Positions 25,496-34,830 are shown, counted from the first letter of the stretch. The stretch is 64,000 nucleotides of DNA from JALOOX01 sp964557955 (GCA_964557955.1 CAZLCS010000024.1:18934-82933), one strand, 5' to 3'. A program made the numbers and translations. Notes: a model not told the origin generated them from the letters alone.

Positions 25496-25783
25496 TTATT
25501 CGAGAACGCCCAGAATGTCATCCTCGCGCATGATCAACAGCTCTTCCCCGTCGACTTTCACATCAGTTCCCGCATACTTGGAAAAGAGAACCCTGTCTCC
25601 TTCCTTCACGATCAGAGGCACCAGCTCCCCTTTTTCGAGGATGCGCCCTTTACCCACAGAAACGATCTTCCCCTGTTGAGGTTTTTCCTTGGCCGTATCT
25701 GGGATGATGATCCCACCGGCGGTCTTCTCCTCCTCTTCCAAACGCTTGACGATAACCCGATCATGCAAAGGACGAATCTTCAT
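25496..25783 (-). CDS. groS: Co-chaperonin GroES
   Basis: 95 residues: MKIRPLHDRVIVKRLEEEEKT, GGIIIPDTAKEKPQQG and the mobile loop are typical. AGGAG lies 8 bases before the ATG at 25783; an adjoining GTG codon upstream is ignored. It is the first gene of groESL and caps the GroEL ring. Confidence 0.98.
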   Translation of the reverse strand: MKIRPLHDRVIVKRLEEEEKTAGGIIIPDTAKEKPQQGKIVSVGKGRILEKGELVPLIVKEGDRVLFSKYAGTDVKVDGEELLIMREDDILGVLE

Positions 25784-25894
25784 CACTGAGCTCCTCCCAT
25801 CTGGTTTTCCATCCTACACTCGGCTTCAAGCAAGGTGTTCACCTTACGCGATGATCCTCCTGGCCGGATCCGTAGCACAAAACTTCGGCGCCCG

Positions 25895-25953
25895 TTAGCA
25901 CTCCTCAAGAGCGAGTGCTAAGCGTATCTAGTCATTTGGAGCTCAAAAGGCAA
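25895..25953 (-). promoter_or_regulatory. CIRCE element and groESL promoter
   Basis: TTAGCACTC-N9-GAGTGCTAA at 25895-25921 matches the CIRCE consensus exactly, so HrcA control is expected. On the minus strand TTGCCT (25953-25948), a 17-base spacer and TAGATA (25930-25925) form a plausible sigma-70 promoter just upstream, placing CIRCE at the start of the transcript. No hrcA gene is in the window. Confidence 0.95.
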
Positions 25954-26077
25954 GTCTGAAAAGAGTGGTCCGGAGGGGGATCCAGCGAGGGTGATGGATC
26001 AAAAACGAACGAGAGCTCACTTTTTCTAGCGATTTCTTGCTTTTTCTCATGAGTACAGCATTCAGAGCATTTCCCGT

Positions 26078-26104
26078 AAAAAAAGGGCAGCCCACTGACT
26101 GCCC
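26078..26104 (-). terminator. Rho-independent terminator of the 98-residue protein gene
   Basis: On the minus strand GGGCAG-N8-CTGCCC is followed by seven T. It is placed 38 bases after the stop of the gene that ends at 26142. Confidence 0.85.
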
Positions 26105-26141
26105 CGTCTCATCGCACCCTTCCCCCAAGGGCATCCTCACC

Positions 26142-26438
26142 TCAGTGAGCGTCGCCCTCATGCAGAGCGGTCAATTTCTTTTCGCCCAATATCCGTTTGA
26201 CTTCCTGAAGCAAATGATTCGTGGCTTCTTCGATCCGACTGATGTCTTTCTCGTCCACTGAATCGTCCGTCACGAACTGAAGCGAATCCTTCAAACGCTT
26301 GAATTGCTCAACGATCTCGGGCTTGATTTTCCCGTCCCCCAAGCGCTGATTCAAGTCCAGAATGGTTTCCACACAGCTTTCAACGCGCAGCCGATAGTGC
26401 TTCCGGTCTCTCTTCTGCAAAAACCGCTTGAATATCAT
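26142..26438 (-). CDS. Hypothetical small helical protein
   Basis: 98 residues from the ATG at 26438 (an in-frame GTG lies four codons upstream; neither has a strong ribosome site). It is highly charged and predicted all-alpha with long amphipathic helices (YRLRVESCVETILDLNQRL, EQFKRLKDSL, ISRIEEATNHLLQEVKRIL), suggesting a coiled coil. It lies 79 bases downstream of the zinc-ribbon/receiver gene on the same strand and has its own terminator. No family was recognised. Confidence 0.7.
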   Translation of the reverse strand: MIFKRFLQKRDRKHYRLRVESCVETILDLNQRLGDGKIKPEIVEQFKRLKDSLQFVTDDSVDEKDISRIEEATNHLLQEVKRILGEKKLTALHEGDAH

Positions 26439-26517
26439 GATCGCACACACCGTTTTGTTTCTGGATCAAGGCCCCCAGCCTGCCAGGTCCACACGTGACC
26501 AGTTCCAGACGGCGTTG

Positions 26518-27183
26518 TTAGTATTCTCCCCTCTTCTCGAGCTCGTCTGCGAAAACCTTGTAGAAATGCCGGTGATCCTTCAAGGCGCGAACAAACAGAA
26601 CCTTGGCCTTGTCCATATCCCTGACATTGAGGATCATGTCCACTCCGTGTCTGAACGCAATCATTCGCTCCATGGTGGGTAGGGTCTCACTCAGAAGGCA
26701 CAGGAAAAGGTGTCGCCGGGTGTGCATGGGAAGAAACTGGAAATGCTGCAGCACCACATTCTCACTGGACTTGGCTCCACCGTATACCTCATCCAGGACC
26801 ACCAGGTCATACTGATTTCGATTGAGCTTTTCGAGCGCCTCCTTGGGCGAAAATGCTGTGCTCACATAGAAATCCAGCTGCCGAAGACTTTGCTCCACCT
26901 TGTAAGAACGGGCCGTATCCCAGACACAGACCAGCGCCGCTTTCACTCCCTCTTCGACAACATCGAGGGGGACCGGATCACTGTCCAGCTCTTCGATCTC
27001 AAGTGGGGCGAAGCTTGCGTTGAACCCCCCGGTCGGGGATCCAACCGGTGGGGTCTTCTCCTCCTCAGAACGTTCAACGGGGATCCGGCAGCGCGGACAA
27101 AGGGCACGGACCTCCTTGTCCGTTGGGATCTTGTCATCGGCCAACGTAAAGGTCGCCTTACATCCTGGGCAAATAAACTTCAC
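26518..27183 (-). CDS. Zinc-ribbon protein with receiver-like domain
   Basis: 221 residues starting at GTG with AAGGAG upstream. N-terminal MJ0042-type zinc ribbon: CPGC at about 4-7 and CPRC at about 29-32. After an acidic Pro-rich linker, residues about 82-200 look like a response-regulator receiver fold: ALVCVWD, then a strand NQYDLVVLDEV with an Asp in the phospho-acceptor position, and LFLCLLSET with a Ser before the final strand. The canonical acidic pair after beta-1 is only partly present, so phosphorylation is uncertain. There is no output domain. The combination is seen in delta-group genomes; function unknown. Confidence 0.75.
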   Translation of the reverse strand: MKFICPGCKATFTLADDKIPTDKEVRALCPRCRIPVERSEEEKTPPVGSPTGGFNASFAPLEIEELDSDPVPLDVVEEGVKAALVCVWDTARSYKVEQSLRQLDFYVSTAFSPKEALEKLNRNQYDLVVLDEVYGGAKSSENVVLQHFQFLPMHTRRHLFLCLLSETLPTMERMIAFRHGVDMILNVRDMDKAKVLFVRALKDHRHFYKVFADELEKRGEY

Positions 27184-27613
27184 ACGACACTCCTTATCCT
27201 GCCTCGTTCAGCTTTTTGAGAGCTCAAAAGTTAAAATACCTGCCTGAGAATGGATTTGACAATGCAAAACTTCAAATGCCTCAGGGATCTCCAGTCCGGG
27301 CCCTTTAGCCATTTTTAATTTGCGGGACCGCCGGCAGCCTGGGCGGATTGTCATTACCCCCATGAGCGATTGGACCATCCCCCGTTCCGGACCCCGGACA
27401 GGCATATGCTGCCTGAAAACTGGACAGGTGTCCTTTTGGGGCCTAATATGCGTCCCAACGGTCGAGCAGTGCATTGGAACCTTGAGACCTTAAGAGGATA
27501 CGGAACGCCTGCACACCATGAACCGACCCCTCGAAGCGGATCGGCTTTCGGTTTCTTTGGATCGTCTCAAAAGGGGCGACCCTGAAAACATTTCTGAGGA
27601 AGGAGCTCTGTCA
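27184..27613. other. Gap before aldo/keto reductase
   Basis: 430 bases between divergent genes. A TTGACA occurs at 27255-27260 without a clear -10 partner. No repeat or small gene is supported. Confidence 0.4.
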
Positions 27614-28612
27614 ATGCCTCCAATTGAAAGAATTACCTTTGGAGATACGGATCTGAATGTGTCCAGGATTGTGCTGGGAACCTGGGTCACCGGCGGATGG
27701 GCATGGGGGGGCGCTGATGACGATGCATCCAGAAAAGCCATCCTGCGCTCCCTTGAACTGGGCATCGATTTCATCGATACCGCTCCGGTTTACGGCTTCG
27801 GCAAATCCGAGGAAGTGATCGGGCGGGCTCTCAAGGAATGGGGACACCGGAACCCTGTGACCGTAGCGACAAAATGCGGCCTCGAATGGGATGAAAAGGA
27901 GCGCATCCGCAGGAATGCCAAACCTGCCCGCATTCGTGCCGAGGTCGAAGACAGCCTCCGCCGACTCGGAGTGGAGCACATCGATCTCTACCAGATCCAC
28001 TGGCCCGATCCTCAAACCCCTTTCGCAGACTCCATGGACGCCATGGTTCGACTGCAGGAAGAAGGCAAGATCCGCTGGATCGGCCTCAGCAACTTCAACA
28101 CCGACCAGTTGAGGAGCTGCCTCGATGCAGGGCCCGTTCACAGCCTTCAGCCTCCCTACAATCTTTTCGAACGGGAGTCCGACAGGGAAATCCTGCCATT
28201 CTGCCTGCAAGAAAGCATTGCGACTCTCGTTTACGGCGGACTGTGCAGGGGGCTGCTTACCGGGAAGTTCACGGGCAGCGAGGAATTCCCGCGAGGAGAT
28301 CTCCGGCGGGGAGACCCCAAATTCAAACCCGACCGGTTCAAGCAGTATGTCAAGGCCGTCAACGAATTCAAAAGGATCGCATCATCCTATGGCAAGACCC
28401 CTGCTCAGTTCGCCCTGAGGTGGACCCTCCAGCAGCCCGGAGTCACGTGCGTGATCGCCGGTGCGCGAACCTCGGCTCAGGTGGAGGACAACGCAGGCAT
28501 CTCGGGCTGGGAGATCTCCCAGGAGGACTTGAAAAAGGTTGATGAGATCCTGGCCAAACATATCAAGACCCCCGTCGGGCCGGAGTTCATGGCGCCGCGC
28601 CTCGAATCCTGA
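27614..28612 (+). CDS. Aldo/keto reductase
   Basis: 332 residues, AKR TIM barrel. The catalytic tetrad region is visible: Asp and Tyr in DTAPVYGFGKSEEVIGRAL, Lys in TVATKCGLEW, His in DLYQIHWPDP. The C-terminal NADP-binding part contains VIAGARTSAQVEDNAG. It probably reduces aldehydes or ketones with NADPH; substrate unknown. The ATG at 27614 has AAGGAG 8 bases upstream and the first barrel strand follows directly, so I reject the start 32 codons earlier. The CoA-transferase gene follows 56 bases later. Confidence 0.93.
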   Translation: MPPIERITFGDTDLNVSRIVLGTWVTGGWAWGGADDDASRKAILRSLELGIDFIDTAPVYGFGKSEEVIGRALKEWGHRNPVTVATKCGLEWDEKERIRRNAKPARIRAEVEDSLRRLGVEHIDLYQIHWPDPQTPFADSMDAMVRLQEEGKIRWIGLSNFNTDQLRSCLDAGPVHSLQPPYNLFERESDREILPFCLQESIATLVYGGLCRGLLTGKFTGSEEFPRGDLRRGDPKFKPDRFKQYVKAVNEFKRIASSYGKTPAQFALRWTLQQPGVTCVIAGARTSAQVEDNAGISGWEISQEDLKKVDEILAKHIKTPVGPEFMAPRLES

Positions 28613-28668
28613 AGTCCAATCGCTGAGGATCCAACCTTCCTCAACGGTCAATACAAGGAGCATCCCCG

Positions 28669-30156
28669 GTGACATCCATAAAGCACTACCCCGTTCTGAC
28701 AGCGGAGGAGGCCGTTACCCTCATCCCCAATGGCGCCACCGTCTCGTTCAGTGGCTTCAGCCCCGCGGGAGCCGCAAAAGTGATTCCCCGTGCCCTCGCC
28801 GCACGGGCTCGCCAGGAGCACGAGGCCGGCAGGCCCTTCAAAGTCCGCGTTCTCACGGGAGCCTCCAGCGGCGACAGCATCGACGACGAGCTCGCCAGGG
28901 CGGAGGCCATTTCCTGGCGTGCACCCTATCAGAGCGGCTCGACGCTGCGCAAACAGATCAACCGCCAGGAAGTGGAATATGTGGACATGCACCTGTCCCA
29001 CGTTCCCCAGACGGTTTTGTTCGGGTTCTTCGGCAGAATCGATTTCGCCGTGGTCGAGGCCACGGAAATCACTCCCGACGGCCGGGTCTATCTCACCACC
29101 TCCATCGGCGCATCTCCCACGTACCTGAGATACGCCGACCGGGTGATCATCGAGCTCAACCGCGGGCATCACGCAAGACTTCGTGAGATGGCGGACATCA
29201 AGGTTCTCCCAACCCCTCCCCACCGGAGCCCCATACCCATTTATGAGCCCATGACCCGAATCGGCTGGCCTTATGCCTATGTCGACCCGGACAAGGTCGT
29301 CGGTATCGTTGAGAACGAGGAGTCGGACCACGTGGTCCCCTTCGATGCGCCTGACGCATCCAGCCACAAGATCGCCCAGTTTCTCGTCGGTTTTCTCATC
29401 GATGAAATGCGCGCAGGGCGCATACCCCCTGAGTTTCTGCCGCTTCAGGCCGGTGTCGGCAACGTGGCCAACGGGGTCATGGCCGAGCTCGGAGCCAATC
29501 CTGACATTCCCCCCTTCATGATGTACTCGGAGGTCTTTCAGAACTCCCTGGTAGATCTCATGGAGAAGGGGAAGCTCCTCGGCGCCAGCGCGACCGCCCT
29601 CACCGTGACCACAGACGTCCTCAGGCGGATGTATGACAACATGGACTTTTACTGCCCCCGCATCGTGCTTCGGCCCCAGGAAATCTCCAACCACCCGGGC
29701 GTCATCCGAAGGCTCGGGGTCATCGGTCTCAACACAGCCATCGAGGCCGATATATACGGCAACGTCAATTCGTCGCATCTGTACGGCATGGACATCATGA
29801 ACGGCGTGGGAGGCAGCGGCGAATTCGCCCGCAACAGCTACCTTGCCGTCTTCATGTGTCCCTCCACGGCAAAAGGCGGCAAGATCTCTTCCATCGTACC
29901 CATGTGTCCGCACATCGACAACAATGAACACTCCGTCCAGGTCATCGTCACGGAGCAGGGACTGGCCGACCTGAGGGGGCTGGGTCCGACCCAGCGCGCA
30001 CGCAAGATCATCCACAACTGTGCGCATCCTGCATACCGCGACTACCTCATCCGCTACACCGAACGCGCCCGGACCGGGCATATTCCCCATGACCTCGCCA
30101 CCGCCTTCGAACTCCACCGGAACCTGCTGGAGTTCGGGAGCATGCTCCCCGATTAG
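28669..30156 (+). CDS. Acetyl-CoA hydrolase/transferase family CoA-transferase
   Basis: 495 residues of the Ach1/AarC/SCACT class. NGATVSFSGFSPAGAAK near the start, PLQAGVGNVANGVM, the catalytic Glu in MYSEVFQNSLVDL, and the oxyanion-loop signature GVGGSGEFARNSYLAVF with KGGKISSIVPM are all present. It moves CoA between acetyl-CoA or succinyl-CoA and short-chain acids such as acetate or propionate. In an organism with an acyl-CoA mutase it could activate propionate or (iso)butyrate; that is inference. It starts at GTG with AAGGAG about 8 bases upstream. Confidence 0.92.
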   Translation: MTSIKHYPVLTAEEAVTLIPNGATVSFSGFSPAGAAKVIPRALAARARQEHEAGRPFKVRVLTGASSGDSIDDELARAEAISWRAPYQSGSTLRKQINRQEVEYVDMHLSHVPQTVLFGFFGRIDFAVVEATEITPDGRVYLTTSIGASPTYLRYADRVIIELNRGHHARLREMADIKVLPTPPHRSPIPIYEPMTRIGWPYAYVDPDKVVGIVENEESDHVVPFDAPDASSHKIAQFLVGFLIDEMRAGRIPPEFLPLQAGVGNVANGVMAELGANPDIPPFMMYSEVFQNSLVDLMEKGKLLGASATALTVTTDVLRRMYDNMDFYCPRIVLRPQEISNHPGVIRRLGVIGLNTAIEADIYGNVNSSHLYGMDIMNGVGGSGEFARNSYLAVFMCPSTAKGGKISSIVPMCPHIDNNEHSVQVIVTEQGLADLRGLGPTQRARKIIHNCAHPAYRDYLIRYTERARTGHIPHDLATAFELHRNLLEFGSMLPD

Positions 30157-30389
30157 AGATGGGACCACTCCAGGCTCGTGCAGGCTCCCTCGAAAACCTG
30201 TGCCGATGCGGTACGATGCCGTCCGCCGTTGCGGCCTCCAGACCTGTGTCGGCAGTCTTCCTCGCTTTACAATGAGTGCAAGGATGTTTAAGAAATGTAT
30301 ATGGCGCGTTGATCCCGGTTGAGCAGGTTCTTCAGTACCAGTTCACTCCCCAACCGGTCAGAGCGATTACTATAGACGTGGAGGGCAAC

Positions 30390-30629
30390 ATGAGACGGTA
30401 CCTGAAATTCCTGGCCATTTTACTCACCGTGTCGATGATGTATGGTTGTGCCGGGATGAGCTATACGGAACAGCGGATGCTTTCGGGCGGCGCCATTGGC
30501 GCTGCGGGCGGAGCGGCCATCGGGGCGGCAACGGGCAATCCCGCGGCAGGTGCGGCCATCGGTGGTGCGGCCGGAGTCGTGGGTGGAGTCATTGTGGACC
30601 AGTACGAAAAGAGCCAGGGCCGCTATTGA
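30390..30629 (+). CDS. Glycine-zipper lipoprotein
   Basis: 79 residues. Lipoprotein signal peptide MRRYLKFLAILLTVSMMYGC with Cys20 as the lipidation site, followed by a glycine-zipper helix (GGAIGAAGGAAIGAATGNPAAG and a second GGAAGVVGGVI). Such proteins sit in the outer membrane. GGAGGG precedes the ATG. It is probably monocistronic, with a strong terminator at 30755. The 230 bases upstream hold nothing I recognise. Confidence 0.85.
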   Translation: MRRYLKFLAILLTVSMMYGCAGMSYTEQRMLSGGAIGAAGGAAIGAATGNPAAGAAIGGAAGVVGGVIVDQYEKSQGRY

Positions 30630-30754
30630 CGATCCGTCTTGGTGGAGCCCTGTAATCACCCCGAGTAAGACATGACGCCAACTAGCGGCATGGATCCCTT
30701 TCCGGCCATGCCGTTTTTTAATGCCTCGCGACCGACACTGGATGGATCGAACAG

Positions 30755-30788
30755 AAAGGCCCGCTCGGAGCAACCGAGCGGGCCTTTT
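30755..30788. terminator. Strong bidirectional terminator
   Basis: AAAGGCCCGCTCGG pairs perfectly with CCGAGCGGGCCTTT around a five-base loop and has T-runs on both sides. It serves the lipoprotein gene (plus) and the dsr operon (minus), which are convergent. Confidence 0.93.
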
Positions 30789-30863
30789 CATTTGTGCCGT
30801 CCCCGTCACAGCATTCCCGCAAGGCCTGATATAAGCCGAACGGAGATGCCGGATGGTCTTGAG

Positions 30864-32021
30864 CTAGGAGGAGACCTCCTCCTTGACCGAGATGGCGATC
30901 TTGTAGAGGATCGTGAGCACGAGGAAGCCCGTGGCCCAGACTCCGAGTGCTATCATGAGCTCGGGGATGGTCGGGGCGTACTCGTTGACATGCTCGAACG
31001 GGTTGGGAATGAAGCCGGCCACCACCAGGCCGAGGCCCTTCTCCAGCCACATGGAGGTGAACACGCAGACACAGGCGATCTTCAAGGTCTTCTCATCCTT
31101 GCGGGTCTTGGGATTGATGAGAAGCGCCAGCCCCGCGAGGGCAAGGATCACGAAAGCCCACATGAACGGCACCAGCTTTCCGTGTCCCTCGAGGCCCACG
31201 AACAGGTACTCGAGGGCATGCTTATGGGACGGGATGTTGCTGTAGAAGGCCGTGAAGAACTCCAGCCCCACGAAGAAGATGCTGATGATCATGGCATAGG
31301 TCATGATGATCGACAACCGGTCGATGGCCTCTTTGCCGGGGTCGAACTTGCTGAACTTCTTCACCACATAGGACAGGAGGATCAGCAGCGCAGGACCCGA
31401 GCAGAAAGCCGATGCCAGAAAGCGGGCAGCCATGATGGCGGTCAACCAGTAGTGCCGACCCGGAAGACCCGCGTACAGGAAGGCCGTCACCGTGTGGATG
31501 GAGACAGCCCAGGGAATGGAGAGATAAATCAGGGGCTTCAGCCATTCCTGGTAGTGTACGCCCTTGCGCTCGGCGTCGAGCACGTTCCATCCCACGATGA
31601 TGTTGATGAAGAGATAGCCGTTGAGCACGATCATATCCCAGAACAGGATGGAGTTCGGAGTCGGATAGAGCAGCACGTTGAGCAGCCGCATCGGCTTACC
31701 AAGGTCCACGATGATGAAAAGCAGACACATGGTCACCGCTGCGACGGCCAGGAACTCACCCAGGATGGTGATCCGCCCGAACACCTTCACATCGTGAAGG
31801 TAGTAAGGCAGCACCACCATGACCGCCGAGGCCGCCACACCGACCAGGAAGGTGAACTGGGCGATATAGAATCCCCAGGAGACATCCCGGGAGAGCCCCG
31901 TGATGGTCAACCCCTTGTTGAGCTGAACCAGGTAGGTCGCGAAGCCCAGCCCTATGAAGACCAACAGGATCGTCAGCCATCGGTAGTACTTCTGATCTCC
32001 GGAAAACGCCCTCTCAAGCAT
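30864..32021 (-). CDS. dsrP: DsrP, NrfD-like membrane subunit of DsrMKJOP
   Basis: 385 residues, about ten TM helices of the NrfD/PsrC family, with no signal peptide. It is the quinone-interacting inner-membrane subunit paired with the ferredoxin-like DsrO. The start at the ATG at 32021 (MLERAFSGDQ) is chosen over an upstream in-frame start that reads back through the dsrO gene. It is the last gene of the operon, 10 bases after dsrO. Confidence 0.95.
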   Translation of the reverse strand: MLERAFSGDQKYYRWLTILLVFIGLGFATYLVQLNKGLTITGLSRDVSWGFYIAQFTFLVGVAASAVMVVLPYYLHDVKVFGRITILGEFLAVAAVTMCLLFIIVDLGKPMRLLNVLLYPTPNSILFWDMIVLNGYLFINIIVGWNVLDAERKGVHYQEWLKPLIYLSIPWAVSIHTVTAFLYAGLPGRHYWLTAIMAARFLASAFCSGPALLILLSYVVKKFSKFDPGKEAIDRLSIIMTYAMIISIFFVGLEFFTAFYSNIPSHKHALEYLFVGLEGHGKLVPFMWAFVILALAGLALLINPKTRKDEKTLKIACVCVFTSMWLEKGLGLVVAGFIPNPFEHVNEYAPTIPELMIALGVWATGFLVLTILYKIAISVKEEVSS

Positions 32022-32031
32022 GTTGCACCCC

Positions 32032-32811
32032 TTATATGATGTAGTAGACGTTCGGCTCGGTGCCGAGCTCGGTTTTCCGTCGGATGGTGAAATTCGCATC
32101 CAGCAGCTTCCGAACGGGTGACTTGGGGTCCGTCTGGTCGCCGAACACCAGGGCTCCCACCTTGCACGCCTCGACACAGGCCGGGAGCTGACCCACGGCC
32201 AGACGCTCGTCACAGAAACTGCATTTTTCCACCACGCCGCGCTCGCGGCCGGGATACTTGTAATTCAACTCCTTGATGTATTCCCTGGGCTCGCGGAAAT
32301 TGAAGCTCCGTGCTCCGAAGGGGCAGCCCGCCATGCAGAACCGGCAGCCGATGCATCGATGGTAGTCCATCATGGTGATGCCGTCCGCACGCTTGAAGGT
32401 GGCCTGGGTGGGACACACTCTCACGCACGGAGGATTGGAGCAGTGGTTGCACAGGACGATGAAGGGTTTTCCCTTGAGCTTCTCGTTGGTGTAAGGGTTT
32501 CCGAGCCCCGGGAAGGTGTTCTCGTAGTGCTCGGTCCAGATCCACTTGATCTCTTCCTGGGGATCCTCGATGGTCGGTACGTTGTGGACCTTGTGGCAGG
32601 CATCCAGGCAATCCTTGCACCCTTCTTTGCCCTTCTCCCAGCACTTCTTCATGTCCACGACCATGGCCCACTTCTGCCCCTTGAGGGCTTCGGGATTCGG
32701 CATCACCTGCGGTGCGTTGCCGGCCGCAATCCCTTTGGCAAGAGGCAGGACCCCCAGCCCCAAAGCGCACAATCCGCTGACTTTCAGGAAGTCTCTTTTG
32801 CTCTTTTCCAT
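32032..32811 (-). CDS. dsrO: DsrO, periplasmic four-cluster ferredoxin subunit
   Basis: 259 residues. Cysteine groups for [4Fe-4S] clusters: CWEKGKEGCKDC/C, CNHCSNPPCVRVCP, CIGCRFCMAGCP and CSFCDERL/CVEACK. The N terminus SKRDFLK plus a hydrophobic stretch is a Tat signal with Lys-Arg in place of the usual Arg-Arg. The start ATG overlaps the dsrJ stop by one base (TAATG). It passes electrons between DsrP and DsrJ in the periplasm. Confidence 0.96.
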   Translation of the reverse strand: MEKSKRDFLKVSGLCALGLGVLPLAKGIAAGNAPQVMPNPEALKGQKWAMVVDMKKCWEKGKEGCKDCLDACHKVHNVPTIEDPQEEIKWIWTEHYENTFPGLGNPYTNEKLKGKPFIVLCNHCSNPPCVRVCPTQATFKRADGITMMDYHRCIGCRFCMAGCPFGARSFNFREPREYIKELNYKYPGRERGVVEKCSFCDERLAVGQLPACVEACKVGALVFGDQTDPKSPVRKLLDANFTIRRKTELGTEPNVYYII

Positions 32812-33224
32812 TACTTGGCCTCCTTCGGGGCAACGTGGCAGGTCCAACAGTAGGGAACTTGCGACGTGGCCAATCCCGCATAATTGTGGCACACGTCACA
32901 GAACTGGGATTTGTTGGAGTGGCACCGCATGCACTCGTTCTGGAGGCTCATGTTGTACTTCTTGCCGTCGGCCGCCACATAGAGCCGGTTGCTGTTGCGC
33001 ACGACCTGGGTTCTCCAGTCGTTGAGCAGCTGCATGTGGCCCGTGATCATCTCCGCCTTGGGGAGAACGCACTGCTTTTCCTGCATCTGCTTGATGACCG
33101 GCGTATCGATGTTGGGCGTCGGCGCCGGAGCGGCCTTGCCCATGTTGTACCAGATGGGCACCGTGACCAGCACGACGAACACGGCCAGCCCGGCGAGGAT
33201 GTACTTCCCGTTATAGATCTTCAT
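32811..33224 (-). CDS. dsrJ: DsrJ, triheme periplasmic cytochrome c
   Basis: 137 residues. An uncleaved-looking N-terminal helix (about residues 8-25) is followed by exactly three CxxCH heme-c motifs: CMRCH, CDVCH and CWTCH. This matches the DsrJ family, in which one heme has unusual His/Cys ligation. It overlaps dsrK by 14 bases, showing tight coupling. Confidence 0.97.
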   Translation of the reverse strand: MKIYNGKYILAGLAVFVVLVTVPIWYNMGKAAPAPTPNIDTPVIKQMQEKQCVLPKAEMITGHMQLLNDWRTQVVRNSNRLYVAADGKKYNMSLQNECMRCHSNKSQFCDVCHNYAGLATSQVPYCWTCHVAPKEAK

Positions 33225-34830
33225 TCTCAGCTTCCTCCATTCCCGCTAGAGGTTCACCGCGGAGATCGGTGGTCCGCTCGGTCTCGCCCTCCATCACGAG
33301 AGCGTTGCCCACCAGTTCGTGAACGCCCGTGACGCCGACACCCGGCACCCAGTAATTCATGAGGGGCGTGAGCACGGCGCGGTCGATGGCGCAGATGCAG
33401 GACAGCATGTTCACATCATGCTTCTCCTGGGTCCACTTGACCGCATTGGCCCGCGGCAGACCGCCCCGCATCCGGAGCTCCATGATTTCGTCGGTGTTGA
33501 GACCCGACCCGCTGCCGCAGCAGAAGGTCTGCTCACGAGTCGTCCCTGCCGGCATCTCGAAGAAATTGTTGCATACGTTCTGGATGACGTACCGCGGCTC
33601 ATCGAAGAATCCCATGCCGCGGGATGTGTTGCAGGAGTCGTGATAGGTCACCCGCAGGTGGTCGTTGCGGGATGGATCCAGCTTCAGCTTGTTGTTCCTG
33701 ATGAGGTCCGCCGTGAACTCCACCAGGTGCACCATCTTGGTGGATTTGGCATTCTCGAACTTCGTCCCCGTAATGGGGGAGACGGGCTCTTCCAGGAAAT
33801 CGGCCGGACCGTTCATGGTATCCATGTACTGGTTGATGACGCGCCACATGTGGCCGCACTCGCCCCCCAGGATCCATTTGACTCCCAGACGCTTGGCCTC
33901 GGCGTACATCTTCGAATTGAGACGCTTCATCATCTCGTGGGAGGTGAAAAAGCCGAAGTTGCCGCCCTCCGAAGCGTAGGTGGACCACGTGTAATCGAGG
34001 TCCAGCTCGTGGAAGAGCATGAGATACCCCATGAGGGTGTAGGTGCCCGGATCGGCGAAAACGTCGCCCGAAGGAGTGATGAAGAGGATCTCGGCGCCCT
34101 TGCGGTTGAAGGTCGGATTCACGCGCACGCCGTTCACCGCCTCGATCTCGTCCACGAAGAATTCGATCATGTCCTTGAAGGCGTGGGGCTGAATGCCCAG
34201 GTGGTTCCCGTTGTGGTAGCAGTTGGCCACCGGGCCCATGATCCAGTCGATGTTGAGCCCGAGGAGATTGAGCAGCTCACGGCCGATGATGGTGATTTCC
34301 GCCGTGTCGATGCCGTAGGGGCAGAACAGGGAGCAGCGTCGGCATTCCGTGCACTGGAAGAAGTACATGAACCACTCTTTGACGACGTCTTCGGTGAGCT
34401 CCCGGGCGCCGGCCATCTTGCCCATGATCTTGCCGGCCAGGGTGAAGTCCTTGCGGTACACCGAGCGCAGCAGCTCGGCTCTCAGGACCGGCATGTTCTT
34501 GGGGTCGCCCGAGCCGATGTAGAAGTGGCACTTGTCCGCACAGGCGCCGCAGCGAACACAGATATCCATGAAGAGCTTCAGGGTGCGAAACCTGTCCAGC
34601 CGTTCCCGCAGGCCCTCAAATATGATTTCCTTCCAGTTATGGGGGAGCTTCCAGTCGTCATCCAGCGGAGACCATTCCCTGGGGTTGGGCATGCCAACCG
34701 CCTCGACATTCTTGGCCTTTCCCGGATAGGGGAAGTTCCCCTGCCTGAAGACCGCCGGCGTATCCCACCATGGGGTCTTGGGCAGCGTGTAGTCGATCAC
34801 AAGATCTTTAGCTTTGGGAATTGCAGCCAT
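33211..34830 (-). CDS. dsrK: DsrK, HdrD-like iron-sulfur catalytic subunit
   Basis: 539 residues. Two [4Fe-4S] motifs, CVRCGACADKC and CTECRRCSLFCP, are followed by CCG-type domains (GGECGHMW, CCGSGSG) like the heterodisulfide-reductase HdrD subunit. The protein is cytoplasmic and associated with DsrM. It is thought to reduce the DsrC trisulfide made during sulfite reduction. The gene begins two bases after dsrM ends. Confidence 0.97.
   Translation of the reverse strand: MAAIPKAKDLVIDYTLPKTPWWDTPAVFRQGNFPYPGKAKNVEAVGMPNPREWSPLDDDWKLPHNWKEIIFEGLRERLDRFRTLKLFMDICVRCGACADKCHFYIGSGDPKNMPVLRAELLRSVYRKDFTLAGKIMGKMAGARELTEDVVKEWFMYFFQCTECRRCSLFCPYGIDTAEITIIGRELLNLLGLNIDWIMGPVANCYHNGNHLGIQPHAFKDMIEFFVDEIEAVNGVRVNPTFNRKGAEILFITPSGDVFADPGTYTLMGYLMLFHELDLDYTWSTYASEGGNFGFFTSHEMMKRLNSKMYAEAKRLGVKWILGGECGHMWRVINQYMDTMNGPADFLEEPVSPITGTKFENAKSTKMVHLVEFTADLIRNNKLKLDPSRNDHLRVTYHDSCNTSRGMGFFDEPRYVIQNVCNNFFEMPAGTTREQTFCCGSGSGLNTDEIMELRMRGGLPRANAVKWTQEKHDVNMLSCICAIDRAVLTPLMNYWVPGVGVTGVHELVGNALVMEGETERTTDLRGEPLAGMEEAENEDL

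Noticed and set aside
28648..30168. Minus-strand open frame of 506 codons over the CoA-transferase
   Set aside because: Antisense shadow of a well-conserved gene; no ribosome site and no recognisable motif.
30672..32039. Plus-strand open frame of 455 codons over dsrP
   Set aside because: It passes through the terminator at 30755 and runs antisense to a multi-helix membrane protein; a His/Asp/Glu-rich translation is typical of such shadows.
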